From assembly GCF_900766215.1 (NCBI RefSeq), contig NZ_CAAFUQ010000083.1:1-63540 (forward strand): a DNA stretch of 63,540 bases. The letters run 5' to 3'. The notes below the pieces were generated by a model. It had not been told where the DNA came from and searched no databases. It worked only from the letters and a program-made list of their open reading frames with translations. Shown here one piece after another: positions 1 through 9,201 of this stretch. Each line of letters starts with the position of its first letter. The first letter of the stretch is position 1. Both the position numbers and the translations under genes were made by a program. This DNA comes from an uncultured Finegoldia sp. Its GTDB lineage: Bacteria > Bacillota > Clostridia > Tissierellales > Peptoniphilaceae.

Positions 1-17
1 AAATATGAGTTAGAAGA

Positions 18-711
18 ATTTACATTTCAGTATGAGTAGATTTTAATCCGTCATATCTAATTTAAAGTACGCATACAAGCTTTGATTTACATTTCAGTAT
101 GAGTAGATTTTAATGGGAGCGTATCAAACGATATGATATTTGGATAGCACATATTTACATTTCAGTATGAGTAGATTTTAATAATAAAAAAGTCAATAGC
201 CGCAACTTAGGCAACAAAATTTACATTTCAGTATGAGTAGATTTTAATTCCCTGAATTTTTGATGCAAGGTTGTTTCTAAGCTATTTACATTTCAGTATG
301 AGTAGATTTTAATTAAAGAAGTCTAGGAAAGGCAAGAGCAGTATTAATCATTTACATTTCAGTATGAGTAGATTTTAATTGCCTTCATTAATTCTCCTCA
401 TTTTTATCTATCATCATTTACATTTCAGTATGAGTAGATTTTAATGTATTTTCATCAAATCAATCAATCAGAAATTCAGTAATTTACATTTCAGTATGAG
501 TAGATTTTAATATATACCGACGGGTCAGAAAATACTGTTTCGTGGTTTATTTACATTTCAGTATGAGTAGATTTTAATTCCGTCTACTCTATCAGTATTT
601 AACCTATAATAAAAAATTTACATTTCAGTATGAGTAGATTTTAATTGTTAACGGAGTACCTTATTCAGATGTAAATAACGCATTTACATTTCAGTATGAG
701 TAGATTTTAAT
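18..711 (-). CRISPR. Type I-B CRISPR array, 11 repeats visible
   Basis: Eleven identical 30-nt repeats start at 18, 85, 153, 219, 284, 350, 416, 482, 549, 616 and 682. On the plus strand each begins ATTTACATTTCAG and ends GATTTTAAT. Ten complete spacers of 35-38 nt lie between them, and bases 1-17 are the end of another spacer, so the array continues off the left edge. The reverse complement ends in GAAATGTAAAT, which resembles the 5' handle end of other type I-B repeats, so crRNAs are inferred to be made from the minus strand, with the leader at the right and spacer 646-681 the newest. No spacer matched this window by eye. All repeats are intact, including the leader-proximal one, which suggests an active array. 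Confidence 0.98.
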
Positions 712-891
712 AGGTAACTGTCTATGACAGTATTTCCAATGCTTATAGACGGTGTTTCTGTCTATGTCTTTTTTAAGTATATCAAATTTACGATTTTTTT
801 GAAAATAATTCAATGTAACACAAAATAATGTGTGATTTTAGGCGTTGTCGATATACGTGTATTTTGTCTATACAGGTGATCGACAATTATA
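712..891 (-). promoter_or_regulatory. CRISPR leader
   Basis: This 180-bp AT-rich stretch lies between the cas2 stop and the first repeat. On the minus strand a promoter TTTCAA-N17-TATACT (-35 at 799-804, -10 at 776-781) would start transcription about 55 bp before the first repeat. Two copies of CTGTCTATG (718-726, 758-766), inverted repeats CTGTC/GACAG next to the array, and ATAGAC/GTCTAT (745-750, 760-765) are candidate leader-anchoring motifs for Cas1-Cas2 integration. An 8-bp inverted repeat TTGTCGAT/ATCGACAA (845-852, 879-886) follows the cas2 stop; it has no U-tract and its role is unknown. Confidence 0.8.
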
Positions 892-1167
892 TTAGATAAA
901 TTGTGGATCATCAATTTCTGTTCCCAATATATCTTTTTCAAGCCATCTTTCGTTTCGACTTTTGAATATTATTACTGAATCTATCTTCTCATCGATTTCT
1001 TTTTGGATTTTCTTCTTCAACTTAAACAAATCCGATTCCAAGATTTCTCCTTCGAACACGGAGTTTTGGATATGGTTTAAGTATTGTTTGCATATTTTGA
1101 ATACTCTGTTCCACCTTCGCTGTCCATTATTTTCATTTGAGATGTCATACACCAAAATTACATACAT
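892..1167 (-). CDS. cas2: Cas2, adaptation endoribonuclease-fold protein
   Basis: A 91-residue Cas2, the small ferredoxin-fold partner of Cas1 in the spacer-integration complex. The N-terminus MYVILVYDIS carries the conserved Asp after the first beta strand, and the length is normal for the family. I place the start at the ATG 3 bp after the cas1 stop, with GGTGG just upstream; the four-codon extension would need TTG inside cas1. It is the last gene of the cas operon and abuts the leader, the usual arrangement for a co-transcribed adaptation module. Confidence 0.95.
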   Translation of the reverse strand: MYVILVYDISNENNGQRRWNRVFKICKQYLNHIQNSVFEGEILESDLFKLKKKIQKEIDEKIDSVIIFKSRNERWLEKDILGTEIDDPQFI

Positions 1168-1169
1168 TT

Positions 1170-2162
1170 TTACCACCAAATTATAAACGGTTCATATTCT
1201 TTTTCACCAATAAAATGCTTCACCAATTTATAACATTCTAATCTAATTAGATATCTGTAGCTTACATTTCTGGATAAATCTTTATGATTTATCGTTCTTT
1301 GCAAAGTTTTATTGTATTCTTGCAATATTACCTTCGACCCCGATTCTTTCATGTACAAATAGTTTAATTCTTGACTAAAATGTTTGTCTTGTATCTGATT
1401 TTTGTTCAATAACGAAAATATTAATCTGTCAGCTATCAACGGTTTAAATATTTCAGCAATATCCAAACTCAGCGAATATCTTCTATCGCCAGGTTCATGG
1501 AGAAAACTAATCGTGGGGTCCAGCTGAGTTTTATAAATTTCTCCCAAGACGGTTGTGTAGACTAATGAGTTCAAATACGAAATCAAAGTATTCACGATAT
1601 TATCTGGTGGTCTTTTGACTCTTTTTTCAAAATCAATCTCTTGATTAATAATTGTGCTCCACGATTTGTAATATGTTTTGTGAATATTACCCTCCATGCC
1701 CATAAGTTCTTGCACATCTCTTGCTTTGTCTAAGTTTTTTAAGTAATAATTAACCTCATTCATATACTCTTCGAGATCTTTCCCTCTGCCATTATAATAT
1801 CTAAGGTTTCTGTATATGTTTTTACCTGCACCTTCTACAAATTTCATCGCTAGTTGCAGTCTTTTTTCATCGTCCAAATAAAATTGGGCTTGTTTAACTG
1901 TTACTTTTCCAGAAACTTTTGATTTTTTTGGCATCAAACTTGCACTGTAGAAATCATAGTAATTAAAAAAATGAACAATTATATCATTATGTGACAGAAA
2001 ATCTATTAATTTCGAATTAATACTAACCTCTCCAAAAAGATAAATCTCCGATATCATATTTATCGGAATGTCCCTCTTCTCCCCATCAACCGTACAAAAT
2101 TGAAGAGTATTATCTTTTCTTTTCAGTTCCCCGTTTTGATAAACATACAAACTATTCTTCAT
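1170..2162 (-). CDS. cas1: Cas1, CRISPR integrase
   Basis: Cas1, the metal-dependent integrase that inserts new spacers at the leader end. The 330-residue protein starts MKNSLYVYQNGELK. The expected active-site signatures are visible: Glu in GMEGNIHKTYY, then His and Asp in FLHEPGDRRYSLSLDIAE. The start at 2162 is chosen because GGAG lies 8 nt upstream; the seven-residue extension is unlikely because it begins before that ribosome-binding site. It follows cas4 by 8 bp and precedes cas2, so it is translated as part of the adaptation module. Length and motifs match Cas1 proteins of type I-B systems. Confidence 0.97.
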   Translation of the reverse strand: MKNSLYVYQNGELKRKDNTLQFCTVDGEKRDIPINMISEIYLFGEVSINSKLIDFLSHNDIIVHFFNYYDFYSASLMPKKSKVSGKVTVKQAQFYLDDEKRLQLAMKFVEGAGKNIYRNLRYYNGRGKDLEEYMNEVNYYLKNLDKARDVQELMGMEGNIHKTYYKSWSTIINQEIDFEKRVKRPPDNIVNTLISYLNSLVYTTVLGEIYKTQLDPTISFLHEPGDRRYSLSLDIAEIFKPLIADRLIFSLLNKNQIQDKHFSQELNYLYMKESGSKVILQEYNKTLQRTINHKDLSRNVSYRYLIRLECYKLVKHFIGEKEYEPFIIWW

Positions 2163-2170
2163 AAAATCTC

Positions 2171-2668
2171 CTATATTTTGCACAAATCTTCAAATGCACA
2201 ACTCTTACAAATATTCTTAACTTCAAATTCAGGAGGAAACTCACACGAAACTATCCTTTTTATTTCCTCGATAGATTTATCTATAGTAAGCTCATCCTCT
2301 TCGGATAATTCAACCTCCACCGTTTTCTTCAAAAGAGGATAATCTATTTTCGCATTCAAATTATAGATATTACGTTTTTTCAAATAGTACAAATAATATT
2401 TGACTTGCCAAATCGAAGCCTTCTCAATTTTTCTACTTTTCTTAATCTCGTGAATAGTATTTGAATTCTCGATAAAATCCAAGTTAATCTCGGTATTAAT
2501 CATAATATGCTTTCTGTTTTTAATGTAAGAAGATTCATCAACAAATTTTCCTACAGATACATTTTCGTTCTCCGATTCCATAGATATGTTTTGGCAAGAA
2601 TACCACAGTTTTCTTTTACAAACGAAGTAATAATAAATCATAAGCCCCGTAATTTTATCTTCTATCAT
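2171..2668 (-). CDS. cas4: Cas4, Fe-S exonuclease for spacer processing
   Basis: A 165-residue Cas4 of the RecB-like nuclease family that trims prespacers and selects PAMs with Cas1-Cas2. An N-terminal cysteine (FVCKRKLWYS) and a C-terminal CKSCAFEDLC cluster are positioned to bind the Fe-S cluster. The central Asp/Glu-Lys nuclease core is less clear by eye (NLDFIENSN...HEIKKSRK probably contains part of it). The start overlaps the cas3 stop (ATGA type) behind GGAGG, indicating translational coupling. Size is typical of the compact I-B Cas4. Confidence 0.93.
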   Translation of the reverse strand: MIEDKITGLMIYYYFVCKRKLWYSCQNISMESENENVSVGKFVDESSYIKNRKHIMINTEINLDFIENSNTIHEIKKSRKIEKASIWQVKYYLYYLKKRNIYNLNAKIDYPLLKKTVEVELSEEDELTIDKSIEEIKRIVSCEFPPEFEVKNICKSCAFEDLCKI

Positions 2669-4992
2669 ATAAATATTCCTCCCGAATTAGGCTGTAAATC
2701 AAATTTATCTACTAACTCATCATTAAGAAGCCCATATTCAATATCGTAAAATTTTTCGGTTAGATATATTTTTTCGTTTGCAACCGTGAAGAAATTTTTT
2801 GGATTAATATCTGAAATATTCACATTTAATGTCTTATCCATTAACTTGTCTTGTAATTTGATAAGTTTTAATTTCTCGGCATTTCTTTGCTCTTTTTCAA
2901 GTCCTAGCATTTGGCTATAACAATTGTTTATTTGTTCTATCAATTTAGCAATATCGCTACTATTATATATATTAATTGGCATAGCTTTAAACGAAATTAT
3001 ATTACGAAATTCTTTTTTCACATCTTTTAATTCCATTTTCCCAGGAGTTAAGTTCTGAATTTTATTAAACACTTGATTAAATTGTTTGATGTACTCACTA
3101 TCTCGTAAGTTTTCTGTCGTAAAATATTGATTAATCAAATCCAGCTTTTCCTGTTCAGTTATAATTCCATCACCTTTTTGTATCAAAGCTTTTTTGCTTA
3201 AATTATGCAAAGTCTGATCTATAAATCCATAGGAATTATACGGAGATGAAATTTGTTTTTCTGATATTTCTGTAAAGACGTATACGTTTGGTATGTCTGA
3301 TTTGAGAATTCTTTTTCTGTATACTCGTCCAAATCTTTGAAATAACCCTAATAATTCCGATAACTCTGTAAACATAATATCGAAATCAATGTCTAAGCTA
3401 GCTTCTACGATTTGTGTTGATATCCAAATTTTTATTTTATCGTTTAATTTTCTAGGATTTCCATCTTTTAAAATTTCATCTTCTTTTTGTTTTCTATCTT
3501 CCACTGTAAATTTTGAGTGCAATAAATTCACTTCATATTTTGAAGAATCTAACTCATTTTGTAATTGATTATATAATTCTTGCGCTGATTTTATTGTATT
3601 TCTAACAATCAAACAAGTTTTTAAATCAACATGTTGATTTAATATTCCTATAATGTACTCACTGTTTAAATCTTCTTCGATGATTTTCATATTATGTCTT
3701 TTATCTTCAGATAAGAAACATTCATATTTGTACTCAAAATCCTTGAATTTATATTCGCTTGTGATACTTGATTTTTTTGTCAAAAGATCTTTTACAAATG
3801 GTGCTAATGTCGCTGTAAATATAGCAATTTTCCCGCCTAAATCATTTATCAATCTTATTGCATATATTGTATATGCCAAGATATCTGGACTATATGCTTG
3901 AATTTCATCGATTATTATTCTAGAATAGCTAAATGTAGCCATTTTAAACTCATATCCATTGTATTTAAATACTGAATCAAATAATTGATCTGGCGTAGCA
4001 ACAGTTACCGGCATAGCTAGCTTTTTAGTATTCTTATAGTATTCATAGAATTTTTCGTTTTCATTTTTCACAGTCGTATCATTGTCTAATTCTTTCAAAT
4101 ACACGCTGTCTGTTTGTCCATGTAACACTGCAACTTTCTTATCATAATCATTTTTTACGAGATTTTTTATTCTTTCATACATTGCATTTATCGCTGTTTT
4201 CAACGGTAAAACATAAAAGATTTTATTATCAGCTCCCCATAAAAGAGAAGCTTCTGTTTTCCCTAAGCCAGTAGAGCCAATAATTACTAAGTTATCATTT
4301 CTATTTTTAATACAAAAGTTTTGGATATCTCTCCACTCATAATTTAAGTTTTCTAATGAGTTTAGTAGAAAATCATTTTTGATTTCGCAACTCATGTGAG
4401 CACTTGCTGCATAATCACATTTGTTCAACAAGCCCTTGATGATAATGTAGTCATAAGTTTTTTGAATTTGTTTCATTTCATGAATAGTTTTAAAGTCAAG
4501 TGTTTTATCTATCATTTCTTCAAAATCTTCTGAACTTAGATGCAAAAATTTATCATTAATTTCAAGTAAATTATTTTCAATTAATTCTTCATTATTTTCA
4601 GTATCAAGATAAGTAAAATTCTCAATATAATTATGATGATTTAAGATGGCACACCTTATAAGATTATTTTCATTTTGTGATTTATCGCTTAAGAATGGAT
4701 TTAGCAGAAATATTGACAGTATATTGTGTCCCACCTCTACATTTTTATCAAATTTATTTTTATTTTTTAACCTTTGCTGAAAAATCGGATTTATCTTGCC
4801 CATATCATGATACAAGCAAGATAAATATAGTATTTCTTCGATATCATTGACATTACTATTTAAATATCCTAAGTTTTTCAAAAGTTCAAAATTATCCAAT
4901 AACAACTTGGTATGTTCATATAAAGTTTCGTCTGGTTTTGCAAGGCTATTAGAATAAATTTCTTTTATTAAAGCATCTTCAATATCATTCAT
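2665..4992 (-). CDS. cas3: Cas3, HD nuclease-helicase
   Basis: Cas3 is recruited by Cascade to nick, unwind and degrade the non-target strand. This 775-residue protein has an N-terminal HD nuclease (H62-D63 in LYHDMGKINP; further His near residue 119 in LNHHNY) followed by a superfamily 2 helicase with Walker A GSTGLGKT (239-246) and Walker B DEIQ near residue 360. ATATLAPF and QRFGRVYR are helicase motifs III and VI. HD and helicase are fused, as in most type I systems. The gene lies 8 bp after cas5 and overlaps cas4. No key residue seems missing, so interference should be functional. Confidence 0.97.
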   Translation of the reverse strand: MNDIEDALIKEIYSNSLAKPDETLYEHTKLLLDNFELLKNLGYLNSNVNDIEEILYLSCLYHDMGKINPIFQQRLKNKNKFDKNVEVGHNILSIFLLNPFLSDKSQNENNLIRCAILNHHNYIENFTYLDTENNEELIENNLLEINDKFLHLSSEDFEEMIDKTLDFKTIHEMKQIQKTYDYIIIKGLLNKCDYAASAHMSCEIKNDFLLNSLENLNYEWRDIQNFCIKNRNDNLVIIGSTGLGKTEASLLWGADNKIFYVLPLKTAINAMYERIKNLVKNDYDKKVAVLHGQTDSVYLKELDNDTTVKNENEKFYEYYKNTKKLAMPVTVATPDQLFDSVFKYNGYEFKMATFSYSRIIIDEIQAYSPDILAYTIYAIRLINDLGGKIAIFTATLAPFVKDLLTKKSSITSEYKFKDFEYKYECFLSEDKRHNMKIIEEDLNSEYIIGILNQHVDLKTCLIVRNTIKSAQELYNQLQNELDSSKYEVNLLHSKFTVEDRKQKEDEILKDGNPRKLNDKIKIWISTQIVEASLDIDFDIMFTELSELLGLFQRFGRVYRKRILKSDIPNVYVFTEISEKQISSPYNSYGFIDQTLHNLSKKALIQKGDGIITEQEKLDLINQYFTTENLRDSEYIKQFNQVFNKIQNLTPGKMELKDVKKEFRNIISFKAMPINIYNSSDIAKLIEQINNCYSQMLGLEKEQRNAEKLKLIKLQDKLMDKTLNVNISDINPKNFFTVANEKIYLTEKFYDIEYGLLNDELVDKFDLQPNSGGIFI

Positions 4993-5000
4993 TTTTATAC

Positions 5001-6086
5001 CTAATTTAAACTCAAGATATATCCTTCATCATCTATAATTCCACCAGACCTTTTTTGAATTGCGATATTGGATGAATATAAGCATGGGATTTTATTGAAT
5101 ACTCTCCTATTATTTTCAATAACATAATCTTTACTTATATAATATACTGTTCCTTTTGCTTCTCTAGTGTTGTCACCATCCGCAATAAAAAACTTTCCAA
5201 TATTTCTTTCTTTTGTAACTTCTGATAAATTTGTATAAATTTTATAGTCATTTTTCAAATGAACTCTGCTTTTAGGAGAACATATTTCCGTCTCCTTCGC
5301 TTCTATCAATTCTATAAAATCCTCACTTCTTCCAAGACTTACAAAGTTTTGAATGTTTTCTAGAATATCATTGGCAGTATCGTCTTCAGTTCTTATGTGA
5401 ATCACAAGTTCAACATCGTACAAGACTTCTTGCATTGATGGTTTTTTTACCAAAGTTTTAAAATGTTTTTGTAAATCATCGTATTCTGTCTTATATTTGT
5501 TTTTGAAATCAGAATCAATTAGTTTGTACTTGTTTTTTATATCATTAATTTTTTCCTTTAGTTTTTCGTATTCTTCAGAATTTTTGTCGTACTTTTTTTG
5601 TTCAGATTTTAGTTTTTTTTCTTTGTCTTTTAATTCCTTAATCTTAGGTTTTATTACATCTTTATTTTCTTCGTCCAACTCTTTTTTTCTTCTCATTAGA
5701 TTGACATACTTTGAATAGTATTCCTCGTTGTCAATTCTAACAGTTTTTCTGTTGATGAAACTATTCCCTTGCGATTTTAATCCTTCTCCGATTTGGATAA
5801 AACCCTTAGATAAAAGTTCTGGGTTTTTTAAATAAACCAAAAGATTTCTGTCCTCTTCTCTGTTATTTAACAGACCAAGGTTAGTATAATACTCTTTTTG
5901 CATTGAACCATATTTCCCTTGCACGGAAATATCCATCGGATGGTAAGAGGTATATCCACAAATATTGTGTAAAGCTCCAATAATCGTTGAAAATGGAGGA
6001 AGCGGATAAGTTGTGTGATTATCCACAGTTTCCTCTCTTGTATAAGATGCCTGAGCCTGCTTTAATTTAATTCGAAGAATTTTCAT
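5001..6086 (-). CDS. cas5: Cas5, Cascade 5'-handle-binding subunit
   Basis: Cas5 of type I-B binds the crRNA 5' handle and sits at the foot of Cascade. The N-terminus MKILRIKLKQAQASYT and the motif TYPLPPFSTIIGALHNI are typical of the RAMP-fold Cas5 family. At 361 residues it is clearly longer than the usual 220-260. The extra length is a highly charged Lys/Glu stretch at about residues 133-200 that looks like a long coiled-coil hairpin inserted in the fold. The start overlaps the 3' end of cas7 by 20 bp, behind GAGGTG. The insertion's role is unknown. Confidence 0.93.
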   Translation of the reverse strand: MKILRIKLKQAQASYTREETVDNHTTYPLPPFSTIIGALHNICGYTSYHPMDISVQGKYGSMQKEYYTNLGLLNNREEDRNLLVYLKNPELLSKGFIQIGEGLKSQGNSFINRKTVRIDNEEYYSKYVNLMRRKKELDEENKDVIKPKIKELKDKEKKLKSEQKKYDKNSEEYEKLKEKINDIKNKYKLIDSDFKNKYKTEYDDLQKHFKTLVKKPSMQEVLYDVELVIHIRTEDDTANDILENIQNFVSLGRSEDFIELIEAKETEICSPKSRVHLKNDYKIYTNLSEVTKERNIGKFFIADGDNTREAKGTVYYISKDYVIENNRRVFNKIPCLYSSNIAIQKRSGGIIDDEGYILSLN

Positions 6087-6960
6087 AATAAGCTTTCACC
6101 TCTTCTTTCAATTCTGAAAAGAATGAGCTTATGCTTACAGGATTCAATTTTTCTTCGATTTCTTTTTCATTATCGAAGTTGTTTCCTTCTAATAACCCTG
6201 CCTTGTATCCTTCTTTCAATTTATTTAGTAAATCATCATTGATTTTTAAGTTCTTTTCTTCTACAGATACAACATTTTCAAAATAGTGTGTTTTCTTGTC
6301 GCCAATTCCACCAACTACAAATAACGGTTCTGCGTTATCCATATTTCCTCTAACTACAAGTGACAAATCCTTGATTGCGTCTAATATACAATTAACTCTT
6401 TCCGTTTTTTCTTGTGAATCTGCAACTGCATCAAAATTTAGATCTTCTCCGACTTTATCTAAATCAAAAGTAATTGAATATCTTTTCATAGATTTATCGT
6501 ATTCATATTGGTAAGGCATTAATCCAGATTTTTTTGCTTCTTTTTGTAAATTAATACCTTGTTGTTCTGCGCTTTTTTGTGCTAAGTAAAGATTATTGTG
6601 AAATCTAGCTTCGTTAATAAAAGGTTCAAATGCTATAGCATCAGTAAGATAAAATGAACTTCTTCTTATTTTTGTCTCACCTGTTGTATTCATGTATCCT
6701 CCTTCCAATGCTCTGCAATTTGATGCATTTATGTTTTCATCAACGCTTTTTTGCGTAACTCCCGAATCTACATCAACTTTTAAGTCATCATACATTCCAC
6801 TTTGAACCATTATTGCGTTTTTCAAACTTTCTCTGGATCTTATAGCATAAGATTTTCCATTTCGATAGATTTTTTGAACACTTCCAATATTTCCTAGTCC
6901 TTCTCCATAATTTGAAGTCATTTTTGCTACAATTGTCAATGTTAATGCTTTATTTTTCAT
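6067..6960 (-). CDS. cas7: Cas7 (Cst2/DevR family), Cascade backbone
   Basis: Cas7 polymerises along the crRNA spacer and flips out every sixth base. The true start is MKNKALTLTIVAKM at 6960: the ATG sits 1 nt after the cas8 stop and 7 nt behind GGAG; the longer upstream frame is inside cas8. The 297-residue protein shows the N-terminal beta strand of the DevR/Cst2 group, the segment NYGEGLGNIGSVQKIY, and glycine-rich loops typical of RNA-binding RAMP folds. Its 3' end overlaps cas5. Confidence 0.95.
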   Translation of the reverse strand: MKNKALTLTIVAKMTSNYGEGLGNIGSVQKIYRNGKSYAIRSRESLKNAIMVQSGMYDDLKVDVDSGVTQKSVDENINASNCRALEGGYMNTTGETKIRRSSFYLTDAIAFEPFINEARFHNNLYLAQKSAEQQGINLQKEAKKSGLMPYQYEYDKSMKRYSITFDLDKVGEDLNFDAVADSQEKTERVNCILDAIKDLSLVVRGNMDNAEPLFVVGGIGDKKTHYFENVVSVEEKNLKINDDLLNKLKEGYKAGLLEGNNFDNEKEIEEKLNPVSISSFFSELKEEVKAYYENSSN

Positions 6961-6961
6961 A

Positions 6962-7276
6962 TTATTCTCCTTCATTTTGGTTAGTATTTTCTGATGTACT
7001 TGTACTATTATCTTCAAAATAATTTAACTTAGATACAAAATCAAATGCGACATTCTTGTATAAATCAAAATCTTTTGTAAGCAAAGTTAAAAAGTCAAAT
7101 TGAACTTGAGCATAAGATGATAGATTCAACAATACAATGATAAACCTATCTTTGTCATTTGCTGTTAATGCTCCTATCAACTTACTCCTGTAAGAGCCTA
7201 ATTTATTTTCCATATTTTTCTCTTTTAATTTTCGTTTAACTTCTTCTGCAGTTTCATAAACATTTTTATATGTCAT
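6962..7276 (-). CDS. cas11b: Cas11b small subunit from an internal start in cas8b
   Basis: An in-frame ATG (MTYKNVYETAEEVKRKL) within cas8b has a perfect GGAGGAG Shine-Dalgarno at 7285-7291, 8 nt upstream, unusual for the interior of a gene. Translation from it gives a 104-residue helical protein ending at the cas8b stop. Independent translation of the small subunit from within cas8 is established for type I-B, I-C and I-D systems, and no separate cas11 exists in this operon. The assignment rests on the position, the strength of the site and the helical C-terminus; expression is inferred. Confidence 0.75.
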   Translation of the reverse strand: MTYKNVYETAEEVKRKLKEKNMENKLGSYRSKLIGALTANDKDRFIIVLLNLSSYAQVQFDFLTLLTKDFDLYKNVAFDFVSKLNYFEDNSTSTSENTNQNEGE

Positions 7277-8437
7277 ACTATTATCTCCTCCATCATATAG
7301 TTTTCTATAAATTAATTTATTTACTCTTATTAATTGTAAGATCAAAAATCCATAATTAGATTTTTCAGAATTTTTACCATCACTAGATTTAATATTAAAT
7401 TTGTACCTAAATAAAAATACGATTAATTTGTCTAATACTTGTAGATTAATCACTGAATTGGCTACATAATTCAAAATATTAATATAATAGTCATCATTGA
7501 TTTTAATATTATATTTCAAGGCTTTTTGTATATATTGTTTATCTGAGTCTATTTTCGAAATCTGTTCGAAAATTTCAACAGCTTCTTTCCTTACAAATAT
7601 CGTCTCAAAATAATCATTATCTTGATTTTTTAGGATAACCTCTACATCATAATCAATAAAAGTCGATGCTTCATTGAAGTTATAGAAAATTTCGCTTCTA
7701 AAGTTTTTGTTTAGCTTATGTGATAATTTTTCTGTATTTTGAATGTTGCTCAAAATATCAGTATTTGATTTTATAAGATGTTTAATACTTATATTGTTAT
7801 TAATAAATACCGATTCTCTGTCTTGTGTAAAAGCAAAAGGAATAAAATCAAACTCCAAAAAATCATTATAGTTTCTTGATTTATCATCAAACGCAAAACC
7901 TATGGATTTAGTTTTCCTTGAAGTGTCTACATAGTACCCATTCAATCTACAAACTTTTCCTTCTTCAGACCTAATCTTATTAGAATTTGCAAATTTTGCA
8001 TATCCGAATTTTGCGTTTTTAAAAGTATCCCTAATGATATCTTCCCTGTTTTCGGATATTTTCTCTAATATACTTTCCTCATCTTCAGCATTTACACCCT
8101 TTAACACTTTTTTCATTATAGTATTACCACTCATTTTTTCTTTTATTAGTTTTAGTTGTTCATCTGATTTTTCTTGTATGTCAATCAAATCTTCTAAAAC
8201 AGTATGATGCAAAGAATCATGATAAGTTTTTTCTACATAATCAAAGTATTTCGAGTCATTATCTGTCGAAATGTCTTCATAATTGTAATACAAATAAAAT
8301 CCATCATCGCCTAAATCGAATTCTATTTCTTCTTCTTCAAAAAACCTTATCATCCCAACAATTGATGCCGAAAATCTCCAATCTGAGGGACAAATTCTTC
8401 TGTTAAACCTTGGATTGTTTTCTAAAATTTCTATCAC
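6962..8437 (-). CDS. cas8b: Cas8b (Cst1-like), Cascade large subunit
   Basis: The large subunit of type I-B Cascade recognises the PAM and helps recruit Cas3. The 491-residue protein begins with a GTG codon behind a near-perfect GGAGGTGAT site. The N-terminal CPSDWRFSASIVGMIRFFEE matches the start pattern of the Cst1/Cas8b1 group; the rest is divergent, as is normal for Cas8. The C-terminal 104 residues are helical and can be translated separately as Cas11b. It lies 15 bp after cas6. The C-terminal tail is Ser/Thr/Asn rich. Confidence 0.9.
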   Translation of the reverse strand: MIEILENNPRFNRRICPSDWRFSASIVGMIRFFEEEEIEFDLGDDGFYLYYNYEDISTDNDSKYFDYVEKTYHDSLHHTVLEDLIDIQEKSDEQLKLIKEKMSGNTIMKKVLKGVNAEDEESILEKISENREDIIRDTFKNAKFGYAKFANSNKIRSEEGKVCRLNGYYVDTSRKTKSIGFAFDDKSRNYNDFLEFDFIPFAFTQDRESVFINNNISIKHLIKSNTDILSNIQNTEKLSHKLNKNFRSEIFYNFNEASTFIDYDVEVILKNQDNDYFETIFVRKEAVEIFEQISKIDSDKQYIQKALKYNIKINDDYYINILNYVANSVINLQVLDKLIVFLFRYKFNIKSSDGKNSEKSNYGFLILQLIRVNKLIYRKLYDGGDNSMTYKNVYETAEEVKRKLKEKNMENKLGSYRSKLIGALTANDKDRFIIVLLNLSSYAQVQFDFLTLLTKDFDLYKNVAFDFVSKLNYFEDNSTSTSENTNQNEGE

Positions 8438-8452
8438 CCAATCACCTCCTAT

Positions 8453-9175
8453 TTAAATAATGTCCAATAAGCCAAATCCTTGAGATTTGTATGATCCAAC
8501 TCCTGATTTGTAAATATGCTCTAATATTTCAGACTTTGCGTTGATTTTTAAGACGCATAGGTTACATTGAACGTTGATACCGTAATTTTTTGCAACTGTT
8601 TTTTTGTTTTTTAAAACTTCTACTTCCAATTCATCTAAGAAATACTTTGATTCTGGCATTTCTTCCTCAAGTTGATATTTCAAATTTCTCACAAATATTT
8701 CTTGTCCTTTTGGATCGCTTAAATCATAAAACCAATCTTTGTTAGTTTCTTTTTCGTGGTATCTTACGACAATGGGAGATAAAGTTTTAAATATATCAGT
8801 TGAATTTTCTATTCTTTTTTCCCTTACAAGTTTGACATTAGTTGTAGTAAGTTCACAATCTTTGTATCGATAAGTACTGTTCACACTTCCCATCATAGAA
8901 TTGAAAATTTCTACACCCAATTCTATGTCAACAACAGAAATAGTTAATTTTATTTTTTTATTTGGAATCGTTATAGTATTTTCATTAAATATTGCACCTG
9001 GCAAATATGACGCCATTGCAAATGATTTTCTGTCGGTTATACCCTTTCCATACAATTCTTCAAAACGATTTTTATTGTTTTTTAATAAATTGTGCTTAAT
9101 AAAAGATAAAAACATTCTATTTTTATCTTTAGGGATTTCTTTATCACTTAAAGTTATGTTTACATCAAATCGCAT
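8453..9175 (-). CDS. cas6: Cas6, pre-crRNA endonuclease
   Basis: Cas6 cuts pre-crRNA within each repeat to leave the 8-nt handle. The 240-residue protein ends with the glycine-rich signature GVGSYKSQGFGLLDI typical of Cas6 RAMP folds. His39-type catalytic assignment is not certain by eye; H29 (FIKHNLL) is a candidate. It is the first gene of the operon, with GGAGG 8-9 nt before the ATG and a sigma-A promoter about 40 bp upstream. It would also be needed to process any crRNA-like RNA made from 9279 onward. Confidence 0.95.
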   Translation of the reverse strand: MRFDVNITLSDKEIPKDKNRMFLSFIKHNLLKNNKNRFEELYGKGITDRKSFAMASYLPGAIFNENTITIPNKKIKLTISVVDIELGVEIFNSMMGSVNSTYRYKDCELTTTNVKLVREKRIENSTDIFKTLSPIVVRYHEKETNKDWFYDLSDPKGQEIFVRNLKYQLEEEMPESKYFLDELEVEVLKNKKTVAKNYGINVQCNLCVLKINAKSEILEHIYKSGVGSYKSQGFGLLDII

Positions 9176-9201
9176 TTTGTTTCGCCTCCTTTTTTATTCT
9201 C

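Noticed and set aside
18..711. Self-targeting spacers
   Set aside because: No spacer could be matched to this window by eye; a whole-genome search would be needed.
845..886. Inverted repeat after cas2 as a terminator
   Set aside because: It has no T-run on either side and precedes the leader, so I list it only as an inverted repeat of unknown role.
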